Shown here piece after piece: positions 11,716 through 21,537 of a stretch of DNA of 64,000 bases. The notes beneath the pieces were generated by a model that had not been told where the DNA came from, made no database searches, and saw nothing but the letters and a program-made list of their open reading frames with translations. Positions within the stretch are counted from its first letter, which is position 1. Every line of letters begins with the position of its first letter. Source of the stretch: Corynespora cassiicola (lineage: Eukaryota > Ascomycota > Dothideomycetes > Pleosporales > Corynesporascaceae); the NCBI GenBank assembly GCA_022059125.1, contig JAEUWY010000012.1, positions 1,798,001 through 1,862,000 on the forward strand, written 5' to 3'. Position numbers and translations under genes: made by a program.

Positions 11716-13836
11716 ATGGCCTCCCCCACGGATCCCAGGGTCCAAGACTTTGCGTCGCCCGCCTCGCCCGTCTCGCCCGAGGCCTCTCAACCCGAGGGCC
11801 AGAGCCAGAGCCAGGCCGCGCAAGATGCCCGCCCGCAGGATCTCCGTCTCGACACCCAGCGCGCTGCCGAGACCCAGGCGAACAGCCAGAGCCGTGGCCG
11901 CTCAGCGTCTGCCGTCTCGGCCACGGCTGCTCGGGGCACCACTGGCGTGCTCTCGCCCGACCGCTGCTCCATCGACTCGACCCTGCGACGGCGCCCCACG
12001 CGCTCCAACACGGTGCGTCACTTTGGCTCCCCTACGCGCATGCAGTGGGAGGAGGCGGGCGCCGAGCCTGGTGTAGATACGAAGAAGGAGGTGTTCGAGG
12101 GCGGCACCTACTCCAGCCTGCACACTCACTGCGACATCAGTGTCATTGACTTTGGTGACGCACACGTAAACAGCTATCCGCTGGACAATGATAGCCTCGA
12201 GGACTTCCTCAACAAGCCCAAGGAACCGTGGGCCCGCTGCCGCTGGATCAACGTGAATGGCCTCAGCTGGGACGTGATTAGGGTTCTGGGAAACCACAAG
12301 GGGCTGCATCGGCTCGCGGTTGAGGATTTGATGAACACCACGTCGCGCTCCAAATGTGACTGGTACTCGGATCAAGCTTTTTGTAAGTTGATGCTCATGC
12401 TGAGCGCCTGCCGATACCCGTCCGTCCCGGGGTATTCCTTCTTTCGTGGAGAAACATGACCCAATCTCTTACGCGGCGGCACGTTTATGCCGTGATCGTC
12501 CAATGGCTGGCTAACCCCTTCAGTGGTGTTGACCCTTTCGAAACTCGTTCGCATGCACCCCGACGATTCCGACAGCGATTCCGACGATGAACACATACGG
12601 AGGAAGCCGAGGCAGCCCAAGAAGAAGTCCAGGTCGCTCCTCAAGCGCATCAAGTCTCTCTTCGGCAGCAAGTCCACCTACGCGCCTACAAAGGATCTCG
12701 AGCATTCTTGGAAGGCCGAGGAGGCAGACAAGGACTACTATCTCGATGCCACCGATTCATCTGGCTCGCGAGTGCATGACGCCGATGGGCCCAGGCGCAC
12801 CCTTCAGCGATACCAAGGCAGCTATAACATGGACCGCACCATCTACATGGAGCAGAACTCGGCCTTGACCAGGAAGAACCTTGCCGTAAGTGTCGAGCAG
12901 GTCTCCATCTTCCTCGCTGCCGACAACACGGTCATATCCTTCTTCGAGTACTCGGGCGACGAGGTCGAGAAACCCATTCTACGCCGTCTCAACTCTGAAG
13001 ACACTGTGCTCCGCCGCAGCTGTGATGCCGGCATGTTGGTCCAGGCCATCATCGATGCCATCATCGATCTGGCCATGCCCGTCGTCAAAGCCTACGAGCA
13101 TGCCATGGGCGAGCTTGAACTTGATGTCATGCGCGAGCCCGCCATCGCCCACTCTCGCTCCCTCTACATCATGACATCTGAGCTTTCCATCCTCCTAAAC
13201 ACCATCCGCCCCATCATATCCATCATCAGCTCCCTGCGTGACCACAAACAAGAAGCCCTCACTCCCTCCAACCGCTCCACCCACAACAACCTCGCCAACA
13301 ACATCAACACCATACCCATTTCTGCACAGGTCCTCCCCTACCTCAATGATATCGAGGATCACTGCCACACCATCGTAAACTCCCTCGAGGGCATGCGCAA
13401 GGCCGCCGGAAACCTCATCGAACTCATCTTCAATATGATTGGTTCCTCCCAGAACGAGTCTATGCGTCTACTCACCACCGTCACCATCTTCTTCCTGCCC
13501 CTCACTTTCCTGGTCGGATACTTTGGCCAGAACTTTGAACAGTTCGAAGGCATCAAGCATTCAGATGCCTACTTTTGGTACATTGCCGCCCCCGTCACCT
13601 TCGTCACGGTTCTGGGGCTGTGCTACGATAGCATCAGGAAGAGATGGAGGAAGCAGAGGTCCAAGGCACAGATCAGGAGGGCAAAGAGCAGGCATGGCCG
13701 TGCGTTTGAGCTGAGGGGCGTGAGCAGTGGCATGGCCATGATGATGGGGCTACAGGAGGAAGAAGAAGGGGGGTTCACGAGGAAGGTAAAGAAGAGGCAG
13801 ACACTTTATTCAAAGGGCGGCATTGGGTCGTTTTAG
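11716..13836 (+). CDS. CorA/Alr-like magnesium transporter with a GQN signature
   Basis: Predicted divalent-cation (Mg2+) channel of the CorA/Alr1/Mnr2 superfamily, acting at the plasma or vacuolar membrane as a pentamer. Model: join(11716..12382, 12524..13836), 659 residues; the 141-bp intron has GTAAGT and CAG ends and the joint reads AF-LVLTLSK. Residues 1-110 are disordered and Ser/Gln-rich. The cytosolic alpha/beta domain follows ([13 protein letters not shown], then HRLAVEDL). An Asp-rich and Arg/Lys-rich insert comes just after the splice joint. Two membrane helices close the core: [20 protein letters not shown] and [17 protein letters not shown]. The usual GMN motif at the end of the first helix is GQN here (residues 557-559). 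The tail is basic. Family assignment is firm; the ion carried and membrane are inferred. Confidence 0.92.
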
Positions 13837-14393
13837 GTGAGGAGATGATGGAGGAACAGCTACATTAGATGTTGGGATGTAATGGTTCGAGTTCGATCTA
13901 TAGATGGCTCATGATACCCTAGACTTTACTTCATATAATCCATACATAATTTTACCGCACTTGTCTGTCTCGCCTTGCCGACTGTAGACTATACTTGGTA
14001 GGTACTCACCAACGTTGCAATCATGAGAAGTGGGTGTTGGAAACTTTCCAGAGCAATGCCAAACACCCCATTTCTCTTGTCCCCGCCGAATCAAAGCTTC
14101 ATAATTTTACCTCTATTCAATTAAATCTTGAATCAGTCCAAGGATACATGCCCCGTCATGTAGGGGGTGGTAATGGCCAGATCGACATATCGGCAGGTGC
14201 GAATAGACAAACGAGCGTGCCTTCCTCTCTTACACCCTGAACCCCTACCTTACATTAGCTGAGGAATTCCTCACACACTTACTCTTCACGCACAACAGCC
14301 GCCTTCCATATGACCCGACTACTCTCTCCCATATTCCTACTCGTTTCGATAATTTTGAGTTAGTCGCTACCGCTCCTCTTTGCATCCATCGGT
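13837..14393. other. Intergenic, no gene seen
   Basis: Short AT-richer spacer holding the 3' UTR of the CorA-like gene and the promoter of the repeat protein. Only short frames without features. Confidence 0.6.
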
Positions 14394-15716
14394 ATGCCTC
14401 TCAATACGTCCGGTGAAGGCGACAGGCCCAGCGAAGAACACATAGTTCCGGCAAATCCACAAGCAGACCAGCCGGGAGATCGGCCAGAAGATCGGCTAGA
14501 GCATCAGTCGCGAGATCAGCCAGCAGACCAGCCAGAACTTCAGCCAGTACCTCAACCAGAACCTCAGCGAGAAAGCCATCCAGAGCCCCGGCAAGAAGAC
14601 CAGCAAGAAGACCAGCAAGATGAGAATCCTAAACTCCAGCCAGAAGGTCGGCGAGAACCCCAGACAGAAGACCATGCAGACGACCAACTCATAGAACAGC
14701 CCAATGAGCACAACATCATATGCCACAAAAACAGTCAAGAATTTTATCCGGATAAGGAGGCGTCCAACAAGGAGTCTGACAATTCCACTAACCAAGAGAA
14801 TATCCATCCAAATCTCTCTCTCACTCCACCAAACACCACCACTCCTAGAACCGAACATCCTGGGGATCAAATCGCACCCACTCAACACCGCTCATCAGAG
14901 ACCCTGACTCCCCCAGGCCATCCCCCATCTAAAACCCCCCCAACACCACCTCCTCCCACTCAGTCCTCGGCAGAGCTCACTCCAGAAGAGATTGCAAGAT
15001 ATATACGCTGCCGCTCCCCTGACTCCTGTCCCCGCCGGGTAGTATACGTTCCCGTTCTCGTGAATTACCGCTGGGGACGGATTCACTTTCGCTCCCATCG
15101 GAAATGCGGGTGGGAGGCGCGTTATCCCTTGCATCATCCATCTTCACTCTCTCCACTTCAATGGCCAACGCAGGAGGACTCCCAGGAACGCCGTTCTCGC
15201 TCCCTGGAACACCGTGCCCACTTTCGGGAACGTTCTTATCCTCCCAGGACACGCTCTTCTCGATCTTGTGAACGTTCTCAATCTCGTAGACGCTCTCGAT
15301 CTCGTGGACGCCCCTCCCTCTCCCGGGAACGTTCTTATCGTCCCAGGGCACTTTCTCGGTCCCGTGGGCGCTCTTCTCGCATCCAGGAGCGCTCTTCTCG
15401 GCGTCGCAGAAGTTCTTTTCGCTCTCAGGAGACACGGACGGTAGGACATGCGGAGAACTATGCAGTGCAGAGCATACAAACCGGTGTGAATGGCGTCAAC
15501 GGCGTCAACGGGGAAGACGGCGTGAACGGCAGGCATATTGTAAATGGGGCAGGTGCGGTTAATGGGACGGGTGCGGTGAATGAAGCAAATATGGTGAATG
15601 GAACAGGTTCAGTGAATGGGATGAGTGTAGTGAATGGAAGGGGTGGAGTGAATGGGGCGGGTGGAGTCCAGAATCCTCCGACGCTGCCACCCTCAAAGCG
15701 GAGAAACACAATTTGA
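14394..15716 (+). CDS. Unrecognised three-module disordered protein (DQP repeats, RS domain, VNG repeats)
   Basis: Not recognised. A 440-residue open frame built of distinct low-complexity modules. Residues 20-110 carry irregular Gln/Pro/Asp/Glu repeats (QPADQPE, QPEPQ, QEDQQED). A Ser/Thr/Pro-rich linker follows. A short region near 195-245 looks more ordered (LTPEEIARYIRCRSP, VVYVPVLVNYRWGRIHFRSH). Residues 255-350 form an RS/RERS-type arginine-serine domain. Residues 363-425 carry about ten VNG triplets, mostly on a six-residue period. The nucleotide repeats match the peptide periods (18-bp units near 15,540-15,660). RS domains often act in RNA binding or splicing, but no RNA-recognition motif is present, so no function is claimed. 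The frame stays open after the TGA for 41 more codons (see separate entry). The strand choice rests on the more protein-like composition of the plus frame; antisense frames are hydrophobic shadows. Confidence 0.6.
   Translation: MPLNTSGEGDRPSEEHIVPANPQADQPGDRPEDRLEHQSRDQPADQPELQPVPQPEPQRESHPEPRQEDQQEDQQDENPKLQPEGRREPQTEDHADDQLIEQPNEHNIICHKNSQEFYPDKEASNKESDNSTNQENIHPNLSLTPPNTTTPRTEHPGDQIAPTQHRSSETLTPPGHPPSKTPPTPPPPTQSSAELTPEEIARYIRCRSPDSCPRRVVYVPVLVNYRWGRIHFRSHRKCGWEARYPLHHPSSLSPLQWPTQEDSQERRSRSLEHRAHFRERSYPPRTRSSRSCERSQSRRRSRSRGRPSLSRERSYRPRALSRSRGRSSRIQERSSRRRRSSFRSQETRTVGHAENYAVQSIQTGVNGVNGVNGEDGVNGRHIVNGAGAVNGTGAVNEANMVNGTGSVNGMSVVNGRGGVNGAGGVQNPPTLPPSKRRNTI
15483..15670 (+). repeat. 18-bp coding minisatellite (GxVNGx hexapeptide units)
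   Basis: Inside the disordered-protein frame. Units of the type GGTGCGGTTAATGGGACG recur with an 18-bp period, giving VNG at each turn; early units are shorter (9 bp). Such arrays change copy number by slippage while staying in frame. Confidence 0.8.
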
Positions 15717-15842
15717 GACAGGGTTGACATGCTGCGAACGACGCTGCGAACGGTGCTGCAGAATGGGATGACTGTATGGGATGCTTTTGGTGATACTGTA
15801 CAGGCGATGGATGAAGAGATGGAGGGGAAGGAGGACAGGTAA
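15717..15842 (+). other. In-frame coding-like extension after the TGA of the repeat protein
   Basis: Directly after the TGA at 15714-15716 the same frame is open for 41 codons, ending in TAA. It encodes an amphipathic, non-repetitive peptide with TVLQNGMTVWDAFGDTVQ and an acidic end (MDEEMEGKED). This looks more like protein than the surrounding low-complexity frame. It could be a final exon joined by an intron that removes the TGA, a read-through tail, or a C-terminus cut off by a recent nonsense mutation. I could not find a clear donor-branch-acceptor set. Confidence 0.4.
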
Positions 15843-16651
15843 GGTATGATGAAGAGCGGCGCTTGGGATGGAGGGATTGGAGGTGGGGCATGAGAGATAT
15901 GGAGCTTCCGTATGAAAGTAGGGGCCAGAGTCGAGGATTGGGCTATGCTCATTGTATTCCCTGGTCTTGTCATGGTGTTTACTGATGGGCAGCATACTGG
16001 CATGCCCACGGCAGGGTCTTTTTTTGCCTGGCCTTTCGTCATTTGACACATACTGCTATCACTATGGATCAGCCCAAGGGCTATAGCACAAAAGCCACCC
16101 TTTGATTAAGAAATGCATCTTGATTTCTGTTCAACACGGACTTGATACCGTTCCTCTCTACTCCCACACCACACATCACGTCATCTACCTCCATTCTCAC
16201 GCTCAATTCGCATCCATTACATCCAGCACGCATGGCATGCCTCTATCCACTCTATCATTGCCGTCATGCTATCCAGCAATCCAGTCGCACGTGCATCATC
16301 CCATCCACCCACCCAAAACAACCAAACAAACAAGCATTCAGTGATATTTCCGTTTTAAGCGCCCCGGAGTCGTTGTCCGCCATCCTTGCGTCTCGTCTCG
16401 TCTCATCTCGGGGCGGAAAGAAAAAGAAAGAAAAGAAATGCCGCCTACGAAACGCCTGCTGATGCATAAAAGTAAAAGGCCGGGGGTGTGGGGGGTTCCC
16501 CGTCTGGGATGGAAGTTTTGTTGTTGTTGTGAAAAGGACCCTATAGTGTGTGGATGAAGGTGGCAGAAGGGGTAAAGTGTGTAAAAAAGGGGGGCAGAGG
16601 AACGGACAGCGTTACATTGTGCTCCGCCGCGTCGTTAGGGCAGCAGTTTTT
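15843..16651. other. Intergenic, no gene seen
   Basis: Contains presumed 3' UTRs of two convergent genes. Plus-strand Ser/His-rich frames at 16102-16462 are low complexity with no domain. A short purine tract (AAAGAAAAAGAAAG-like) lies near 16420-16437. Confidence 0.55.
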
Positions 16652-18481
16652 CTACGAGATCTTGTTGATCTTGCACTGCCAGCCCGACTCCTTGTTGAGC
16701 AGAGGCAAACTGTAGTCTCGTTAGCCGACGTCCTTGGAATCAATCGCCATGAACCGCCTTGTGGAGACAAACAGACATGAAGAGAAGAGGAGAAGGAAAA
16801 AAAAAACATACCTAGCACCCAAACACCAGCCCAGCTCATTGCCCTTGATCTTCTTCGCAATCTTGACTTCGCGATCAAGCGGCATCTCGTATCCAGTGTG
16901 CAGCAGCGCGAGCTGAAAGTTCAAGTCGAGGCACCACTCTGGCCGCCCCTTGAGCTCCTCCATGGCGCCCTCGATGCTCGAGAAGGCGTCCCAGGCACTC
17001 TCGCCGTGACACACGCGATCGGTCAGCTCCTTGAGTTCGCGCAGGGTGAAGGACTCGGGCATGCCGAGGGGCTGCGTGCGGTCGTAAAAGTACGAGAAGA
17101 GGTAGACGTCCTCGCGGGCGAATGTCTTCTCGAACGAGGGCTGGTGGATGCCGCGGAAGGCGCAGGGCGCGAGCTTGCACTCGTCATCCTTGTGCAGTGT
17201 CTTCTCGGCGATGCCGCGGCACTGGGCGGGCGCGCCCTCGGCCGGGCCCGTCATGTTGACCGTGACCGTCTTGCCCAGGGCGTGGCCCTCGGGGAGGTGG
17301 ACCTCGACCTCGCGCTTCATCTTGGGGGCAATGCAGGGGTTCACAATGGGTTTGGAGAGCCACTCGCGCTTGTCGCCGTTCTCGCGGAACAGGTTGTCGA
17401 CGATGGTGCTGTGCAGGTTGTTGCGCGCCTCCATGAGCCCGTAGCCAAGGTACGAGTGCTGGTAGAGCGTAAAGTCGCGGCCGCCGAAGCTGAGCTCGTA
17501 CTTGTGGTCGCCGTCTGCGAGTTTCTCGGGCAGGCCGCCCGCGGGGGACTCGGGGAAGGTGGGCTGGAAGACGATTTGCGTGGAACCACCGCCCAGGTCG
17601 AGGACCGCGGCCGTGGGCGTCTTGTCGGGCCCGCCAATCTTGCCCAGCAGGTAGTTTGCCGTGATCCAGGCGTAGACGCCCTCGTTCTCGCCGGGCATGA
17701 CCTCCACGCCGCCCTTCTCTTCCGACACGACGGGGAAGGGGTAGTCGTTTTCGAGGTGCTGGCGGACGGCCTTGAGGATTTTGTCGCTGGCCTCGTCGCC
17801 CAGCTTGCGGAGACCCGCAGTCGCCTTGACGGCGATGGGGGTGCAGCCGCGGTAGCTCTCCGGCACGCTCTTGACCGCCTCGTCCATGAGGATGTCCAAA
17901 CTCTTGGCCGCGGCCTCGGGGTCGGAGCCGTATGCGGACAGGCCAGAGCCGCCCTCGCGCTTCTCCGTCATCTTGAAGACCTCATTCTCGAGCTCGGGCG
18001 TGGGGCCGCAGTTGTTGAACTTGTAGACGTGGATGCGCGAGCCGGTGCTGCCAGCGTCGATCATGAGGGCATACTGGATGAGCGGCTTGTCCTTGGAGTA
18101 CGACTTTGTGCATCTGGCCTCTGCACCCTCGGCGGCTGTGTTGCCTCCTGTCGAGACGGAGCCTGATTGTGTACATGGTCAGCGGCCGTGGTAATAAACC
18201 CCCAAAAAAGGTTGGCAGTAGCCAGGTGAATACGTACCTCCGGTGCGCGACAAGCTGTCCCGTGGGGCAATGAAGTACAGAATCAGGAGGATAAATGCAA
18301 TGATACCTCCTGTCTTCAGGTACCGCACCCGCTGCCCCTGGTTCATGGCAGAGCCCTTGAAGTCCATGGAGCGTGAGGGGTTTCGTTCGTGACGGTCGGC
18401 CTTCTCGAAGGGGTCGCGACTCGGGTCGTTGTTGCGAGGCAATGAGACGGAGGTTCGCCGTCGAGGTCCAAAACTGAACAT
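16652..18481 (-). CDS. GDA1: Golgi guanosine diphosphatase (GDA1/CD39 family apyrase)
   Basis: Hydrolyses GDP (and UDP) in the Golgi lumen to the monophosphate, which is then exchanged for incoming GDP-mannose; it supports protein and lipid mannosylation. Model: complement(16652..16709, 16812..18162, 18238..18481), 550 residues, with introns of 102 and 75 bp. It is a type II membrane protein: basic cytosolic tail and one hydrophobic segment at about 58-72. The apyrase conserved regions are all visible: DAGSTGSR at 117-124, KATAGLR, GVYAWITANYLLG and LDLGGGSTQ. The 18-residue last exon encodes LPLLNKESGWQCKINKIS, matching the family C-terminus; leaving the second intron unspliced would replace it with a Phe-rich read-through. 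A 422-codon open frame on the opposite strand is a codon-bias shadow. Confidence 0.95.
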
Positions 18482-18983
18482 AAGGGAGGGGGGTGTTTGT
18501 GCGGTGCGAGATGGCCTGGAAGGATCAATTTGGCCTTACAAAGCCCTTGGGTAACGTGAACGCCAGGGGGGCTCTGCACTAGTGGCGGTGAATTCAGGGT
18601 CAGCAAATCTTGCCCCTTTGCTGCACATGCAATCAGCGCGTCGTGTTCTCTAATCTCTTGGCGGAGTCGTGGAGCTGACGACATGTGATTGGCGCGGAGC
18701 CTCTCGACGGCCGTCCTGCACGCCGTCTTATTTTGATTCTGACAGCTCGGCTGCCATACGACGGCGTTTCCATGACAAAACGGATACGTAAGGCTGGCGG
18801 CCTTCACTGTCGAGGGAGCCGAGTCGCGCATGGTTGTCGTACTCTCATTTCAATCTCAGACGTTTCGAGGCGACTGCCGCCAGTCCATCCTGGCTGGCCC
18901 TCGAGGGAAATGCAGGACAGGCATCAGAGGAAAGGGTATCTAATTTACTACATCTGAACATTCCACGTCAAGGCACACATTTC
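18482..18983. other. Spacer between GDA1 and the EF-hand gene
   Basis: Holds the GDA1 promoter and the 3' UTR of the EF-hand gene (both minus strand). No further gene seen. Confidence 0.6.
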
Positions 18984-19658
18984 CTATCCAAAGCTCAAAC
19001 CGGCTCTCCTCATCACGCTCTCGAATTCCTCAAGAGCCACTCCTCCGACCTGTCCTCCCTTGACACCGCCATTGGCCTCGCGGATCATGTCTTTGAGCAC
19101 CTCGTCCGGCACATCCTCCCTCAGTTCTTTTGCAACTCGGCGCAAGTGTGCCAATGTTATGGGGCCAGGCCCGCCATGCGTAAAGAGCTTGTATGCTGCC
19201 TGAACCTCCTCAATATTCGACTCGTGGTATTCCTCGTCCTCGTCAGCTTCGTTGTCGTCGGACCCGTCGTCCTTGGAATGAATGGCGATAGCAGCGTATG
19301 ATAGGAACGGAATAAACTCGACGAATCCAGTGTTCAACGGATCGATGGTGGACAGAATAGAGGGCAACTCTGCCTTGTCCGGTCCAAGGTTGAGCGAGCT
19401 ATTGTTTCGTTCAGCAGTCTGCATTCCCGCGGTTCAAGTGGAACCCTACATTAGGCACCTGCGCACATCGTCCCTACGCAAGACGCCCTCTTTCGAATCG
19501 CCATGCTCTGGGTGGTGTACCGCGAAGAGGCTGAATGCTTCCCGTATCTCTGCCTCCTGGTCGGCAGTCAGGCCATGTTCTTTGGCGAGCTTGGAGGGAC
19601 GCTTCGCCGCCACGGCGGTTCTCGATGATGGGGCTCGACGCTTTGGCGGCTGCGGCAT
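18984..19658 (-). CDS. EF-hand protein, centrin/calmodulin-like with degenerate loops
   Basis: Small calcium-binding-fold protein of the calmodulin/centrin superfamily; exact partner unknown. Model: complement(18984..19398, 19459..19658), 204 residues. The 60-bp intron has a GTGCCT donor and AATAG acceptor with CTGAAC shortly before; the joint reads RRDDVRS-SLNLGP. The N-terminus is basic (PPKRRAPSSR). First unit: EIREAFSLF, loop poorly conserved. Second: LSTIDPLNTGFVEFIPF, a near-normal EF loop. Third: VQAAYKLF with a shortened loop (THGGPGPITLAHL). Fourth: LKDMIREANGGVKGGQVGGVALEEF. An Asp/Glu-rich linker separates the halves. Since only one loop looks able to bind calcium well, a structural role is plausible. 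An alternative acceptor 25 bases earlier breaks the frame and was rejected. Confidence 0.82.
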
Positions 19659-20493
19659 ATTGATCAGGATTTGCTTTTGCCATTAGCTTTCTAGTTACTC
19701 ACCATGTTGTGCTCTTGCAGAAAGCCAAACGCCCTCAGCGCAAACAGACGCGCGAGCCGGCCGGTTCATTCACGCAGCTGCGGCTGCAGGCGGCGGTTCG
19801 ATGACGCACGCGCCCGGGCCCCGCCAAGATCCCAATCCGGCCTCTCTAGCGTGACTCGGTCACGGTACAAATTCTTCGCTCAACGCCCCACCAGTCCCAG
19901 CCTCCTTTCATGACACATCTTCACACATTTAAACTCCACGCGTCTCTTCCCCTTCAATATTCCACGTCGCCTCCCACAACACACCCCACCACCCAGGTGC
20001 AGCCGGTCTTCCTTTCGGCAACCCTTCTACCTTTTTCTGCCTTTTTCTTGTGGCCGTTACCCGTCCCTGGTGTCATCATCCCCACGGTTCATTCGATCTC
20101 CTCTCCCCACCCTGGACCCAACACTTACCGGCGATGGGATCGTGCTGCACCATGCAGTACTTTTCTCAACGACCTAGCGCAGATCCAACAGAGATGCGGC
20201 AGACTTGATGATGCCGCCGACGCACCACGCGTGACGTCGGGATGCCATCCGCCCGCGGGGTTCGATGGCGTCTATCGCCAGCTTGCGGGGAGCACATCCA
20301 TGACTGGAACTTGTTCAGACCTCTATCAGAGAGAGAGACCCTTGTTCGCAACCTGCAACCCCAAGCCCAGATCTTCTGCAGAAATCTGGAACAAAGTCCC
20401 TGGTGTTACATGAGTGCAGAGACCTTGCTACGGCAGTCAGATGCAGCTTGAATGGACCCAGGGCGGCCCACACCACCTCGCTCAGCTGTTCCA

Positions 20494-20996
20494 CCGCCAG
20501 CCATGAGACTACTAGCCCATTCGATTGAGTAACATCAGTACTGAGGGAGTCTGAAGACCTGAGCCACCCCTGGGTCGATACCTCCATGGATCGACGACCT
20601 GCTAAGAGCAGAGTTCGACTGATCATGGATGTGGGCTTTCATTGCGTCATCCAGCTACATTACCGCCAGTCTAGACTACTAGCCCGTTCTATTGAGTAAC
20701 ATCAGTTCTGAGGGAGTTTGAGATCTGAGCCACCACTGGGATGATATCTCAATGTATTGGCGATCTGCTACGAGCGCAGTTCAACTGATCGTGGACACCC
20801 ATACTTTCATTAAATCACTCAGCCATCCCTGGTTTGACGCATCGCCTAGCCAACTCTAGGTTAATACATTGCCCAGCTACCTCTGGGTTGACGCATGTCC
20901 TAGCTACCTCTAGGCTGACGCATCACCCAACTACCCCTGGGATGACACTTCCATTGATCAACGACCTGCACTGAGCAGAGTGCAGATGTTCATGGG
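20494..20996. repeat. Diverged ~168-bp direct repeat (two copies plus a partial third)
   Basis: Copy 1 starts at 20494 and copy 2 at 20662, both with ACCGCCAG. Shared blocks include GAGTAACATCAGT, CTGAGGGAGT and CTGATC-TGG. A partial third copy (ATTGATCAACGACCTG, GAGCAGAGT) starts near 20950. The spacing between the two full copies is 168 bp. Many C/T and G/A differences separate the copies. Confidence 0.75.
20833..20941. repeat. 27-28-bp tandem repeat, four copies
   Basis: Units of the type TTGACGCAT-x-CCTAGCTACCTCTAGG start at 20833, 20861, 20888 and 20915. They lie between copies of the 168-bp repeat, and its copy 2 ends in a related sequence, so the small unit may have grown out of the larger one. 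Confidence 0.8.
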
Positions 20997-21289
20997 AATT
21001 CCTTTAGACGATCGCGAGCTCCTTGCTTGGAATGTACCTACCAGCCTAGTAGCCCAAGAGCTCAATGTTGCTATGATGTGGGATGATTCGGCCTGGGCCG
21101 GACCCTATTGGACACTGGGATGTATCCACTTCTGCCACAGCCCAAAAAGGTTGATGACGCTACCAAGTGAGAATGATCCCTACGGGCCAGAGCGCCCTAC
21201 TTTTGACGTACCCACAAGCCCGCCATGCCCAAGACGAGGCCACGCGGTGTCACAACAGTTGGGATGGTCTTATTGAGGCCATTGTGCCT

Positions 21290-21537
21290 GGTTTTGGATA
21301 TGGCCACTATCCCGGAATGTCACAGAACATGAGGGAGACGAAAAATCCTTCGGTTCAAGATATAGCCACAAACCCACGATGCCTACGTGCACGCGGGTGA
21401 TGAAAAATCTTATGGTTCTGGATATGACCACACCCTGGTGATGCCTGAAGTCACAAGGGCGATGAAAAATCCACAGGTTCAGGATATAGCCGCGATCCCA
21501 GAATGCCAGTGTGCACGAGGGTGATGAAAAATCTTGG
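21290..21537. repeat. 62-bp tandem repeat, four copies
   Basis: Units start at 21290, 21352, 21414 and 21476, a constant 62-bp period. Each begins GGTT-x-x-GATATxxCC and ends in a GATGAAAAATC-like block (GACGAAAAATC in the first). The period is not a multiple of three, so the array is not coding. Confidence 0.88.

Noticed and set aside
13870..13905. tRNA B-box-like GGTTCGAGTTC
   Set aside because: No matching A-box, cloverleaf stems or anticodon arm could be formed around it.
14496..14888. Minus-strand hydrophobic frame resembling a membrane protein
   Set aside because: Antisense of Gln/Glu/Asp-rich codons, which read as Leu/Phe/Val on the other strand. The plus frame is longer and modular.
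16898..18166. 422-codon plus-strand open frame
   Set aside because: Exactly antisense to the main exon of GDA1, whose apyrase motifs and splice sites are unambiguous. The long antisense frame results from high GC at third codon positions.
20494..21537. Possible CRISPR-like array
   Set aside because: Repeats are contiguous and diverged, without unique spacers, and the genome is eukaryotic. They are minisatellites.
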